From Streptomyces sulfonofaciens (lineage in GTDB: Bacteria > Actinomycetota > Actinomycetes > Streptomycetales > Streptomycetaceae), in NCBI RefSeq assembly GCF_014656295.1, contig NZ_BNCD01000008.1, positions 271,707 to 335,706 of the forward strand: a stretch of DNA of 64,000 nt, in the 5' to 3' direction. Positions 8,098 through 16,361 of this stretch are shown one piece after another; positions within the stretch are counted from its first letter, which is position 1; every line of letters begins with the position of its first letter. The translations under genes were made by a program, and so were the position numbers. The notes beneath the pieces were generated by a model. It worked only from the letters and a program-made list of their open reading frames with translations. It was not told the origin of the DNA and made no database searches.

Positions 8098-9306
8098 TCA
8101 CTCGGGGCGCAGTACGGCCTCGATCAGGTCGGCGGCGCGTGCCGTGCCGCCCTCCTCCGCCATCCCGGCCCGGATCTCACCGAGCCGCCGGGCCACCTCG
8201 GGGTCGCCGACCAGGTCGAGGACGGCGGCACGCAGGGCGTCGGCGGTGGCCTCCGCCATGGGCAGGTGGCGGGCGACGCCGAGGTCCTGGAGGATGTCCG
8301 CGTTGCCGAACTGGTCGACGGCCTGCGGGACGGCGACCATCGGCGTGCCGGTGGCCAGGCCCTCCTGGCAGCCGCCGGCGCCCGCATGGGTGACGAAGGC
8401 GTCGGCCTCGCGCAGGATCGCCCGCTGGGGCACCCAGGGGTGCACCTCCACCTGCGGCGGGATGGCGCCGAGCTCGGCGACGTCCACGTGCCGGCCGATC
8501 GCGAGGACCGTGTGCCAGCCGGGCAGGGCGCCGAACGCCTCGATGCACTCGCGGTAGAAGCCCGGCTGCTTGGTGAAGGTGGAGCCAAGCGAGACCAGCA
8601 GGACCTTCTCGGCGCCGGGCGGCCGGCGCCATTCTTTCTGCGCGGGCGGCTGGTCCTGGCAGCTTCCGACGAAGGTGTAGACGGAGCGGTCGACGCGGTC
8701 GGCGTGCGGCTGGAGGACCTTGGGGATGAGGACCAGGCAGCGGTCGGGGCGGCCCATGAAGTGCTCGACGTCGATGTCCATGCCGTTCTCGGCGATCCAG
8801 CCGGCGAAGGTGTCGTAGAAGGCCTTGCCGCGCGGGGTCCGCTTGAGCGGCTCGAAGAGCGCTCTGCCGACCTCCTCCTCGTACCCCTCCCAGGCCACCA
8901 TGTTCGGTGACAGTTGGATGATCGGGACGCCCCAGCGGTGCGCGAGGATCCTGGCGGGGTAGGCGGTGATGTCGTAGAGCACCAGGTCCGGACTGTCGTC
9001 CTGGTAGGCGGCGGTGAGCTGCGGGAGGGCCTGGACGGCATCGGCGAGGAACGGCTCGACGTGGTCGATCAACTCGGTGCCCCAGGCCTCGGGGTCGTCG
9101 TCGGTGGGCAGCGTCGAGTGCCAGATCCGGGGCTCCGCGCCCGCTTGCGCGACCTTGTGGGCGAAGGCCGGGGGAATCGCGTACGACACCCGGTTTCCGC
9201 GGGCGACCAGCTCCCTGATGACGGGGAGGCTCGGGTTCACGTGCCCGTGGGCCGCAATGGAGAACATGGCGATATGGGCCCGTTGGGAGCTGTTCCTGCG
9301 GATCAT
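8098..9306 (-). CDS. Macrolide glycosyltransferase, Mgt/OleD family (GT1)
   Basis: A 402-residue GT-B fold UDP-sugar transferase very similar along its length to OleD/Mgt. The N-terminal HIAMFSIAAHGHVNPSL block carries the catalytic His. The C-terminal donor site has the stretch HPWVPQ, then FVTHAGAGGCQEGLA and PMVAVPQAVDQFGNADIL. Such enzymes glucosylate macrolides, and often flavonoids or steroids, and inactivate the antibiotic. The ATG at 9306 is chosen although longer frames exist, because similarity starts there and a promoter ends only 6 bp upstream, implying leaderless translation. Nothing in the neighbourhood is a macrolide pathway, so resistance or detoxification is more likely than self-resistance. 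Confidence 0.92.
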   Translation of the reverse strand: MIRRNSSQRAHIAMFSIAAHGHVNPSLPVIRELVARGNRVSYAIPPAFAHKVAQAGAEPRIWHSTLPTDDDPEAWGTELIDHVEPFLADAVQALPQLTAAYQDDSPDLVLYDITAYPARILAHRWGVPIIQLSPNMVAWEGYEEEVGRALFEPLKRTPRGKAFYDTFAGWIAENGMDIDVEHFMGRPDRCLVLIPKVLQPHADRVDRSVYTFVGSCQDQPPAQKEWRRPPGAEKVLLVSLGSTFTKQPGFYRECIEAFGALPGWHTVLAIGRHVDVAELGAIPPQVEVHPWVPQRAILREADAFVTHAGAGGCQEGLATGTPMVAVPQAVDQFGNADILQDLGVARHLPMAEATADALRAAVLDLVGDPEVARRLGEIRAGMAEEGGTARAADLIEAVLRPE

Positions 9307-9312
9307 GCCACC

Positions 9313-9341
9313 AGCGTAACGAGACGAGACGTCTCGTGCAA
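9313..9341 (-). promoter_or_regulatory. Promoter with palindromic operator for the glycosyltransferase gene
   Basis: Read on the minus strand, TTGCAC and TACGCT are separated by exactly 17 bp. The spacer contains the perfect 14-bp palindrome ACGAGACGTCTCGT (9324-9337). The -10 hexamer ends 6 bp before the ATG, so transcription should begin at or next to the start codon, giving a leaderless mRNA; no Shine-Dalgarno sequence is present. The operator placement is typical of TetR-type repression. No candidate repressor gene is adjacent. Confidence 0.6.
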
Positions 9342-9583
9342 AGCAATAACGGTTGCGGGGCGCAGGGGCGCGGCGGGACGCACTCGGCCGCACGGCGGCA
9401 CGGCAGGACCGCGGGACGGCAGGACCGACGGTCGCCGGGGTGAGCGGTGGCCGGAAGGCAGGCGGCGGTCGACGGGGCGGCGGGGCTGCGGGGCGACCGA
9501 CGGTGGCCGGGGGATGAGCGGTGGCCGACAGGCGGGCGGCGGGCAATGCGGTCGGCGGACGCGGGCGGGGCGGGCCGGGCGGG

Positions 9584-10984
9584 TCAGCGCTGGTAGCGGG
9601 CCAGGAGCAGATTGCCGTCGTGTTCCAGGCGGTGGCGCAGTTCGGCCAGGTCGATGGCCCCGCTGTAGTACTCCTGGAGCGCGGGGGTGGCGATCTTGTC
9701 CTTCCACTCGGCGTAGCCCCGCACGGACTGGGCGGGTGCCGGGCGCAGTTGGCCGGCGAGCGCGGCCCCGGTCGCCCAGTCGTACTCCTCGGTGTGCAGG
9801 GCGGGGTCGGCGAGGGCGCGGCTGCCGGTGGGCAGCAGCCAGTCGCCGAGCGCGAGCCGCACCATGTTCGCCGGCCTCAGCAGGAACGCGACGAAGGCGG
9901 CGGCCGCCTTCTTGTGCGGGCAGTCCTCGGCGATGGACAGCGTCTGCGGGCTGACGCCCTGGGCGAGTCCGCCAGGCCCGGCGGGGGCGGGCAGCACCTG
10001 CCAGTGGAAGCCCTTCGGCGCCTGCTGGGCGATCTGCTGGCGGTAGGAGAACCCGAGCGGCACCATCGCGTACCTTCCGCCGAAGAACCCCGGCAGCGTG
10101 TCGGAGCCGCCCATCCCGAGGGTGGCCGCGGAGGCGCTGCCGTCCCGGAGCACCTGGTCGTGGACCGTGCGCGGCACGACCGCGTCGGCGGCCTCGAAGC
10201 GGATGGTCACCTTGCCGTCGGGGCCCCGGTGGAAGAGCCGGCCACCGGTGGACAGGCCGAGGTTCAGGGTCGCGGAGACGGGCTCCTTCAGCGGCCAGGC
10301 GACGCCGTACCTGCCGGGCCCGCTGAGCCGCTTGGTGACGGTGCGGAACTCCCGCCAGCTCCAGGGGTGCCGGGGCGTCGGGATGCGCACGCCCGAGGCG
10401 CGCAACCGGTCGGCGTCGGCGATCAGGACCCGCGGCTCCTGGAGGAACGGTACGCCGTACACGCCGTCGCCGAAGGTGGCCATGGACCAGCTCCGTGCCG
10501 GGATGTCGTCCACCAGCGCCTTCGGCAGCAGCCCGCGCAGGTCGGCGAGGTACCCGCCGTAGGCGAAGTCGGCGAGGTCGTCGGAGGCGTCGTGGATGAC
10601 GTCGGGTGCCTCGCCGCCCTCGAAGGAGGTGAGCAACTGGTCGTGGACGCCGTCCCAGCCGCCCTGGACGTAGCGCACCCGGATGCCGGGGTGCGCGGCG
10701 TTCCACTCCGCGACCAGTTCCTTGTTGGCCTCGACGGACTCCTTCTGCCAGGCCAGCGACTGGAACGTGAGCGTGATCCGGCCGTCGTCGGGCGCCTGCG
10801 AGGAGGAGCACCCGGCGAGCAGCAGCGTGAGCGACAGCGCGGCGGCGGCAGCGGCGCGCACGGCGCCCGTGCCGCGCAGCAGCCGTGCGCGGGCCGTGGC
10901 GCGCGGGCGGGGGCGTGTGCGTGCCTGGGAACGCGTGCATACCTCCGGACGCATGCCTGCCCGCGGGTACGTGCGGCGGCGCAT
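9584..10984 (-). CDS. Sugar ABC transporter substrate-binding lipoprotein (CUT1)
   Basis: A 466-residue lipoprotein. A long, Arg-rich N-region is followed by a hydrophobic core and the lipobox LLLAGC. The mature protein begins DGRITLTFQSLAWQKESVEANKELVAEWNAAHPG, characteristic of family 1 extracellular sugar-binding proteins. It should capture an oligosaccharide. The ATG at 10984 overlaps the stop of the permease gene by one base (TGATG), so it is translationally coupled. Here the binding protein is the last gene of the operon, the reverse of the usual malEFG order. Confidence 0.88.
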   Translation of the reverse strand: MRRRTYPRAGMRPEVCTRSQARTRPRPRATARARLLRGTGAVRAAAAAALSLTLLLAGCSSSQAPDDGRITLTFQSLAWQKESVEANKELVAEWNAAHPGIRVRYVQGGWDGVHDQLLTSFEGGEAPDVIHDASDDLADFAYGGYLADLRGLLPKALVDDIPARSWSMATFGDGVYGVPFLQEPRVLIADADRLRASGVRIPTPRHPWSWREFRTVTKRLSGPGRYGVAWPLKEPVSATLNLGLSTGGRLFHRGPDGKVTIRFEAADAVVPRTVHDQVLRDGSASAATLGMGGSDTLPGFFGGRYAMVPLGFSYRQQIAQQAPKGFHWQVLPAPAGPGGLAQGVSPQTLSIAEDCPHKKAAAAFVAFLLRPANMVRLALGDWLLPTGSRALADPALHTEEYDWATGAALAGQLRPAPAQSVRGYAEWKDKIATPALQEYYSGAIDLAELRHRLEHDGNLLLARYQR

Positions 10985-11844
10985 CAGTGCTTCACCGCCC
11001 CGGCGAGCATGCCGCCGGTGATCCGCTTCTGGACGGCGGCGAAGACGACCAGCGAAGGCAGCGTCGCGCACAGGGCCCCGGCGGCGAGCGGCCCGAGATC
11101 CGCGGTGCCCTCAGCGCCGAGGAAATGGGTGAGGACGACCGGCAGCGTCTGCTTCTGCGGGGTCTTGAGCAGGACCAGTGCGAAGAAGAACTCGTTCCAG
11201 GCGCTGACGAAGGCGAACAGGCCCGTCGCCACCATGCCGGGCCCGAGCAGGGGGCCGGTGACGGAGGCCAGGATCCGGGCGCGCCCGGCGCCGTCCACCG
11301 CGGCGGCCTCCTCCAGCTCCACGGGCACGGCACGCACGTACCCCACCAGCATCCACAGGGCGAACGGCAGCGCCCACACGACGTAGACCAGGATGAGGCC
11401 GGGCAGCGAGTCGATCTGGTGAAGGTTCTTCAGGAGCAGGAACAGCGGGACGATGACCAGCACGAACGGGAAGGCCTGACTGACCACCACCCAGCCGGCG
11501 GCGGCGCGGGCCGGCAGCGAGCGGCGCCTGGCCAGCACATACGCCATCGGCGTACCGACGGCCACCGCGAGGAACGCGGCGCAGGAGGCCGCGACGAGGG
11601 AGTTCAGTCCGGCCCGCAGCAGGGGCTGCTCGTCGAAGGCCTGCCGGAAGTTGGCCAGTGTCGGGTCGGCCGGGATCCAGGTCGGGTGCAGGCTGCCCAG
11701 CTCGCGCGGCGGCTTGAATGCCGTGGAGAGCAGCCAGAGGAAGGGGAAGGCGAGGAAGGCCAGATAGGCGAGGAGCGCGAGGTACTGCCCGGCCCGCACC
11801 AGGCGCCCCGTCCGCCGCGTGGTGGGCGGCACCGCAGGTCTCAC
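10984..11844 (-). CDS. Sugar ABC transporter permease, MalG-like
   Basis: A 286-residue inner-membrane protein with six predicted helices. The EAA loop VPVELEEAAAVDGAGRARIL is followed by the conserved FVSAWNEFFFALVLLKTPQKQTLPVVL segment of MalG-type subunits. The GTG start overlaps the preceding permease stop by 4 bp (GTGA). No ATPase is encoded in the operon. Streptomyces CUT1 importers are generally energised by a shared MsiK-type ATPase encoded elsewhere. Confidence 0.88.
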   Translation of the reverse strand: MRPAVPPTTRRTGRLVRAGQYLALLAYLAFLAFPFLWLLSTAFKPPRELGSLHPTWIPADPTLANFRQAFDEQPLLRAGLNSLVAASCAAFLAVAVGTPMAYVLARRRSLPARAAAGWVVVSQAFPFVLVIVPLFLLLKNLHQIDSLPGLILVYVVWALPFALWMLVGYVRAVPVELEEAAAVDGAGRARILASVTGPLLGPGMVATGLFAFVSAWNEFFFALVLLKTPQKQTLPVVLTHFLGAEGTADLGPLAAGALCATLPSLVVFAAVQKRITGGMLAGAVKH

Positions 11845-12773
11845 CGTTCGCCGCCCTTCAGCCGTCCCGCCAGGTAGCAGGCGAGGATCACCGAGATCAC
11901 CGCGACCATGACGCACCCCATCGCTGCCGCGTAGCCGAACTGCCCGTACCGGAACGCCTCTTCGTAGGCGAACAGGCCCGGCAGCCGGGTGCGTCCGCCG
12001 GGGCCGCCCGCGGTGAGCACGTAGACCAGGGCGAAGGAGTTGGCGTTCCAGATGAAGTTGAGCGAGCTGATGGCGAGGGCGACCGGGCGCAGCGCCGGCC
12101 AGGTGACGGTGGCGAACCTGCGCCAGGCGCCCGCACCGTCCATCGCGGCCGCTTCGTGCAGCTCCCGCGGGGTGTTCTGGAGGCCGGCCAGCAGCGCGAC
12201 GGTGGTCTGCGGCAGCCCCGCCCACACGCCCACCACGATCACCGCGGGCAGCGCGGTGCCGAGGCCGGCCAGCCAGTCGTGGCCGTCGCCGAGGCCGAGC
12301 CGGCGCAGCGTCTCGTTGAGGACGCCCGCGTCCGGGTGGTAGACGAGGCGCCACATGATCCCGACGACGACCTCCGGCATCGCCCACGGGACGAGGGCGA
12401 GCGCCCGTGCCAGCCAGCGCAGCCGCAGGTCCTGGTCGAGCAGCAGCGCGAGGCCGAGGGCGAGCAGGAACTGCGGCACCGTGACGCCGACGGCCCACAG
12501 CAGGCCGATCCGGAACGACTCCCGGAACAGCGTGTCGTGCAGCAGGTCCTGGAAGTTGAGCAGGCCCGTCCACCGGGTCGCCGCGATCCGCCCCGACTGG
12601 GCGTCGGTGAAGGCGAGCCCGATGCCGTACAGCAGCGGGCCCACGCTCAGCACCAGGATGGGCAGCAGCGCGGGCAGCACCAGGAACCAGGTGCCGTGGT
12701 CGGCGGGCTGCCGCACGGCCCCCGGTGGCGGCACCCCCTGCGCCGACCGCGTCGTCGCGGTCGCCAAGGTCAC
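11841..12773 (-). CDS. Sugar ABC transporter permease, MalF-like
   Basis: A 310-residue membrane protein, first gene of the CUT1 operon. The cytoplasmic N-terminus (about 25 residues) precedes the first helix. The EAA loop reads TPRELHEAAAMDGAGAWRRFATVTWPAL, followed by FIWNANSFALVYVLTAGGPG, both MalF-type signatures. It starts at GTG and overlaps the next permease by 4 bp. Substrate is unknown; starch-derived maltodextrin is plausible given the alpha-glucan genes further right, but this is inference. Confidence 0.88.
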   Translation of the reverse strand: MTLATATTRSAQGVPPPGAVRQPADHGTWFLVLPALLPILVLSVGPLLYGIGLAFTDAQSGRIAATRWTGLLNFQDLLHDTLFRESFRIGLLWAVGVTVPQFLLALGLALLLDQDLRLRWLARALALVPWAMPEVVVGIMWRLVYHPDAGVLNETLRRLGLGDGHDWLAGLGTALPAVIVVGVWAGLPQTTVALLAGLQNTPRELHEAAAMDGAGAWRRFATVTWPALRPVALAISSLNFIWNANSFALVYVLTAGGPGGRTRLPGLFAYEEAFRYGQFGYAAAMGCVMVAVISVILACYLAGRLKGGER

Positions 12774-13118
12774 GGGATCGGCTCCTTCGGGGCGTGGTCA
12801 CGGGCGCCCGGCTCACCGGTCGGGAGCGCCGTACGGCCGCCCCGGTGGACTGTGACATCGTGCTGATGCGGGGGTGTGCCGTCAAGGCGGCGTGAACGTC
12901 GCGGTGTCACGGTGGCCGACGGGCAGGAGCCCGCCGTCGGGAGCGCTTCCCCGGCCCGGGCATCCGGCCCGCTCCCCCCGCCCGGGCGCCCGGCGCGGCC
13001 GCGGCGGACTGCCCGGCTGCCCGCTGCCGTGTCCGACCCGCGGCAGCAGGTGGTCGCGGCACCGGCTCGGGTCGGTCGGCCGCACCGTCCTGACCACCGC
13101 GTCGGCGCTTCCGCCGGC
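12774..13118. other. Intergenic region, 345 bp
   Basis: Between the CUT1 operon start and the end of the RidA gene. Apart from the candidate promoter at 12857-12885 it is very GC-rich, and I see no convincing gene, repeat or hairpin. Confidence 0.6.
12857..12885 (-). promoter_or_regulatory. Candidate promoter of the CUT1 sugar importer operon
   Basis: On the minus strand TTGACG (12885-12880) is followed after 17 bp by CACGAT (12862-12857), about 80 bp upstream of the first permease start. The -10 is poor. TGTCAC lies just downstream; it resembles half of the LacI-type palindrome found at 20996-21011, so control by the same regulator is possible but unproven. Confidence 0.35.
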
Positions 13119-13598
13119 TCAGCGGATCATGACCTCGGCCTCGATCTCCACGGGGATGCGGAAGGGGAGTTCCGCGAGGCCGACTGCCGACCGGGCGTGG
13201 CTGCCGGCCTCCGGTCCCCACAGTTCGAGGATCAGATCGGAGAAGCCGTTGATCACCGCCGGCGCCGAGGTGAACCCGGGCGCGGCATTGACCATGCCGA
13301 AGACCCTGAGCCAGGCGGTGACACGGTCCAGGTCGCCGAGTGCCGCTCGCAGGCTCGCCAGGACAGCGAGCGCGGTGGAGCGTGCGGCGTCGTATGCCTC
13401 GGACTGCGACACCTCGGCCCCCACCTTGCCCAACGTCGAAGGAAGCGATCCGTCGCGCAGCAACGGACCGTGACCGGAAACGAAGGCACGGCTGCCGTGG
13501 ATCCTCACCCAGGGAAAGGGCAGGACAACACCCGGGGGCAGCTCCATCGGTTCGGGAAGCTCCAGCCCCAGTTCGTCCAGACGCCTCTCAATGTCCAT
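13119..13598 (-). CDS. RidA (YjgF/YER057c/UK114) family protein
   Basis: A 159-residue protein. WVRIHGSRAFVSGHGPLLRDG and the GKVGAEVSQSEAYDAARSTALAVLASLRAALGDLDRV block are typical of the longer RidA subgroup, and the C-terminal SARSAVGLAELPFRIPVEIEAEVMI matches the family end. RidA proteins hydrolyse reactive enamine/imine intermediates; members outside the archetype have diverse roles, and the catalytic Arg near the C-terminus is not obvious here. I chose the ATG at 13598 because CAGGG lies 6 bp upstream; in-frame alternatives are 13604 and 13664. It is 266 bp downstream of the P450 stop and in the same orientation. Confidence 0.8.
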   Translation of the reverse strand: MDIERRLDELGLELPEPMELPPGVVLPFPWVRIHGSRAFVSGHGPLLRDGSLPSTLGKVGAEVSQSEAYDAARSTALAVLASLRAALGDLDRVTAWLRVFGMVNAAPGFTSAPAVINGFSDLILELWGPEAGSHARSAVGLAELPFRIPVEIEAEVMIR

Positions 13599-13864
13599 GG
13601 TCATCCCTGCGCCAGGGCCGGCGCAGGATGCGCCGGCACGTATCTCATCTTTGTACCGCTCCACCGAAACCGGGACGTACCGGGGGCCACCGGGGCCGGA
13701 GGCGCCCCGAGCCGCACGTGCGCCGGCGGGCCCGGTGCCGATCCGGCAGTGCAGCGTGAAGCGCCGTACACGCCGCCCCGGCCACGGGTGCCACGACCGT
13801 GTACGACGCCCTCACGAACCGGGGGACACCGCTTTCGTACGGCGTCCCCAGGCGGCGGTCGCCG

Positions 13865-15067
13865 TTACCAGGTGATGGGCAACTCGTTCACCGAGTACAC
13901 GACGTTGTCCTCACGGAAGTCGATCTCTTCGAAGGGGACGGCGAGGCGGAGGCCGGGGAAGCGCTGGAAGAGGGCGGGCAGCGCGATCTGCAGTTCGAGC
14001 CTGCCCACGTGCTGGGCGATGCACTGGTGTATGCCGTGGCCGAAGGACAGGTGGTGCCGGGCGTCACGGCTGATGTCGAACTCGTCCGGCGCGTCGAAGG
14101 CGTCCGGGTCCCGGTTGGCGGAGTGGATCGGGATGATCAGGCCCTCGCCCTTGCGGACGGTGACGCCCCCGATCTCCAGATCGGCGGTGGCCACCCTGCG
14201 CAGGCTGACGTGCACGATCGACAGGTAGCGGAAGAGTTCCTCGATCGCCGCCGGCCTGACCTCGGGCTCCGTCAGGAACCGCTGGAGCTGTTCGGGATGC
14301 TGCAGCAGCACGATGGTGCCCAGGCCGATCATGCTGGCGGTGCTCTCGTGGCCCCCGATCACCAGCAGCGCCCCCATGCCGCCGATCTCCTCCTTCGTCA
14401 GCTCCCCCGTGCGCAGCCGGTTGACGGCCAGGTCGCTGAACATGTCGTCGCCCGGGTGGCGTTCCTTCTCCTCCACGAGCCTGATGAGGTACTCGGCGAT
14501 CGCCGTGCGCGCGGCGTACGCCTCCGCTTCGGTGGCCCGCATGTCGCCGATGGTCGCGGAGTTGGACAGGAACAGCTCCCGGTCGGCGTAGGGGACGCCG
14601 AACAGTTCGCAGATCACCTGGGAGGGCAGCGGGCGGGCGAAGTGGGTGAGGAGGTCGACCGGCCGCGGCATCTCCTCCATGGCGTCGAGCAGGTTGTTCG
14701 TCAGCTCGGTGATGCGCGGCCGCAGCCGCTCGACGTTCTTGATCATGAATGTCCGGGTCACCGTCCTGCGCATCGCCGCGTGATCCGGTGGGTCCATCTG
14801 CATGAAGTTGCCGAGACTCGGCTTCGGCTCCTCCGGACGCGGAGAGGGGAACCCCGTCTTGGTGATGTCGGAACTCATGCGCGGGTCGCCGAGCACCTCA
14901 CGCATCTCCTTGTACCGGGTCACCAGCCACGCCGTCCCGCCATTGGCGATGGCGATACGGCGAATCGGGCCCTCGGCGCGCCATTCGGCGAAGACGGCAG
15001 GCGGGTCTAGCGGCGAGTCGCCCCTGTGGAACGGGAGCGAGGGAGTCGTCGAGTTGGCGTTGGCCAT
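13865..15067 (-). CDS. Cytochrome P450 (CYP105/107-like bacterial class I)
   Basis: A 400-residue soluble P450. The I-helix motif is GGHEST (238-243), the K-helix ExxR is E277-R280, and the heme-binding loop FGHGIHQC places the axial thiolate at Cys349. The usual Gly two residues after that Cys is Ala. The ATG at 15067 is chosen because GAGGTGG lies 8 bp upstream and gives the standard length; a GTG at 15160 would add 31 unusual residues. No ferredoxin gene is adjacent. Substrate is unknown; a well-initiated 48-residue ORF lies 258 bp upstream in the same orientation. Confidence 0.95.
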   Translation of the reverse strand: MANANSTTPSLPFHRGDSPLDPPAVFAEWRAEGPIRRIAIANGGTAWLVTRYKEMREVLGDPRMSSDITKTGFPSPRPEEPKPSLGNFMQMDPPDHAAMRRTVTRTFMIKNVERLRPRITELTNNLLDAMEEMPRPVDLLTHFARPLPSQVICELFGVPYADRELFLSNSATIGDMRATEAEAYAARTAIAEYLIRLVEEKERHPGDDMFSDLAVNRLRTGELTKEEIGGMGALLVIGGHESTASMIGLGTIVLLQHPEQLQRFLTEPEVRPAAIEELFRYLSIVHVSLRRVATADLEIGGVTVRKGEGLIIPIHSANRDPDAFDAPDEFDISRDARHHLSFGHGIHQCIAQHVGRLELQIALPALFQRFPGLRLAVPFEEIDFREDNVVYSVNELPITW

Positions 15068-15300
15068 GGGGGGAACCACCTCTGCGCTGGTCGGCTGCTC
15101 GGCTTTTTCTCTGATCCACTGGCGGGTCACGTTCGTCGGAGCGGCTGCGGGCGAGGACACAGCTTCTGGTTACACGTGTCGGCAGCCAGGACGCACCATT
15201 CCCACCAGGAGCTTCGCGTGCTTGTCACCCGGCACGGGACATGCCTGACGACCGCCGGCGGACAGGCGGTGTCAACGTCCGGTGAAGGCCGGGAGGGGAA

Positions 15301-15315
15301 TGCCGATAAACGGCA
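15301..15315. repeat. Small hairpin between peptide candidate and P450
   Basis: TGCCG-ATAAA-CGGCA forms a 5-bp perfect stem with a 5-nt AT-rich loop, 11 bp after the stop codon of the small ORF. It could act as a weak attenuator or processing site between the small ORF and the P450. Confidence 0.3.
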
Positions 15316-15325
15316 GGCGTATTAC

Positions 15326-15472
15326 CTAAGAGGCGCTCGAAGAGGCGCCGAACTGTCTCATGGGGGCGAAGTCGGGCCTCGCCGCCGTGTCCGTGACGGG
15401 ATGATCGGATGTCTCCGGCAGTTCTTCGACCCGGTCGTCGCGCCCGTAGGCGGCCCAAGCAAAGAGGCCCAT
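15326..15472 (-). CDS. Candidate 48-residue peptide upstream of the P450; possible precursor peptide
   Basis: The ATG at 15472 is preceded by AGGAG with a 6-bp spacer, one of the best ribosome sites in this region. The peptide begins MGLFAWAAYGRDDRVEELPE and ends MRQFGASSSAS. It has aromatic residues F4, W6 and Y9, an acidic middle, F35 and F41, no Cys, and a Ser/Ala-rich tail. Third positions are about 79% G/C, below neighbouring genes but far from random for an unselected frame. It shares orientation with the P450 258 bp downstream. I do not recognise a family. A substrate peptide for the P450, a regulatory leader, or a non-gene all remain possible. Confidence 0.45.
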   Translation of the reverse strand: MGLFAWAAYGRDDRVEELPETSDHPVTDTAARPDFAPMRQFGASSSAS

Positions 15473-16177
15473 TCTTGTCTCCTGCCGGAACTTCCGCACA
15501 AGAGTCCGTCCGTTCATGTCCGGTGCCCCGCAGACCCGGAATGGCCGACGGCACACACACACGATCGAGAGATAAGCGCAGAAACGATTCTGCCGCTTAC
15601 CCGAACCCCATGCGGTGATGATTCTTGGTGAACTGCGTCCGACTTCCCTGTCGGCACTCGGGTGATGGTACCTGCCCTCACATACCCAAGATCAAGAGGA
15701 AATATGTGAAGAGTCAAGTCAACAACAGGGAAGAAACCATCCGAGGCCCGTATAATTCGGTCATCGAAGTGTCGATGCGAGGTCTCCGGCCCCCTCCCCA
15801 CTCGGGAACCGGCCGGCGGTGGGCATCGGAGAACGGCCGGCGCGGGCGGCAGGGCGCGTGCCGGACCCTGCCCGGCCGGGCCGAGGGGGGAGGCGCCGCC
15901 GCCTGTTCCCGCCCACGCGGCGGTGGAGAACGCGCGGGGTACCGCAGGGGTGTCCGTGGGGGTATCCACGCACAATCCGTGCACGCGCTCCCGGAAATCC
16001 CCCCTGCCGCCCGCCGCGGCCGTGATGGAGGCAGTCCCGCACCCGATCCGCGTGAGCGGCGGAACGCCTTCCGACCCCGGCGCCGTCCGCCGCCGAACCG
16101 GTACCGCGAATAGCGTGGCGATGCCCCGATGGGCGGACGCCGGACGGAGATGGCGCTCAAGGGGGAAAAAGAACGAG

Positions 16178-16205
16178 GAGAAGGGAGAAGGGAGAAGGGA
16201 GAAGG
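16178..16205. repeat. Purine-only 7-bp tandem repeat, four copies
   Basis: GAGAAGG is repeated four times without mismatch inside a longer purine run (about 16166-16212). Homopurine mirror-type repeats can form triplex DNA. It is intergenic, in the gap between the P450 peptide candidate and the amidase. Confidence 0.85.
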
Positions 16206-16287
16206 GGGAAAATGACGTAGTGGGGACCGCCCGGAACGGTGGAGGAACCGCGCCGTCCAGGGGGCGCCGCCGCCGAGTGGCCGCAGG

Positions 16288-16347
16288 CGAAACGACCCAC
16301 AGGGCGAAATGACGCACGCTGCCGAATGACACGACCGAAGAGATGAC
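16288..16347. promoter_or_regulatory. Direct repeats CGAAAYGAC with 17-18 bp spacing (iteron-like)
   Basis: CGAAACGAC (16288), CGAAATGAC (16305), CGAATGAC (16323) and AGATGAC (16341) recur at 17, 18 and 18 bp. Regular spacing on one face or at about 1.7 helical turns suggests a cooperative protein-binding array. It lies about 390 bp upstream of the amidase. Confidence 0.45.
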
Positions 16348-16361
16348 GCGGGCCTGCGTCA
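16344..16361. promoter_or_regulatory. Dyad TGACGC-N6-GCGTCA
   Basis: A perfect 6-bp inverted repeat with a 6-bp spacer that overlaps the last copy of the direct-repeat array. This geometry suits a dimeric regulator; no regulator gene is adjacent. Confidence 0.4.

Noticed and set aside
15068..15160. N-terminal extension of the P450 from GTG 15160
   Set aside because: No ribosome site for that GTG, and the ATG at 15067 has GAGGTGG at 8 bp and gives the standard P450 length.
15184..15213. Minus-strand nonapeptide ORF beginning MVRPGCRHV upstream of the P450
   Set aside because: The purine stretch abuts the ATG with no spacer, and no known precursor pattern fits.
15224..15241. Minus-strand MSRAG pentapeptide ORF just upstream of the P450, reminiscent of biarylitide precursors
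   Set aside because: It lacks the MxYxH/W pattern and any ribosome site.
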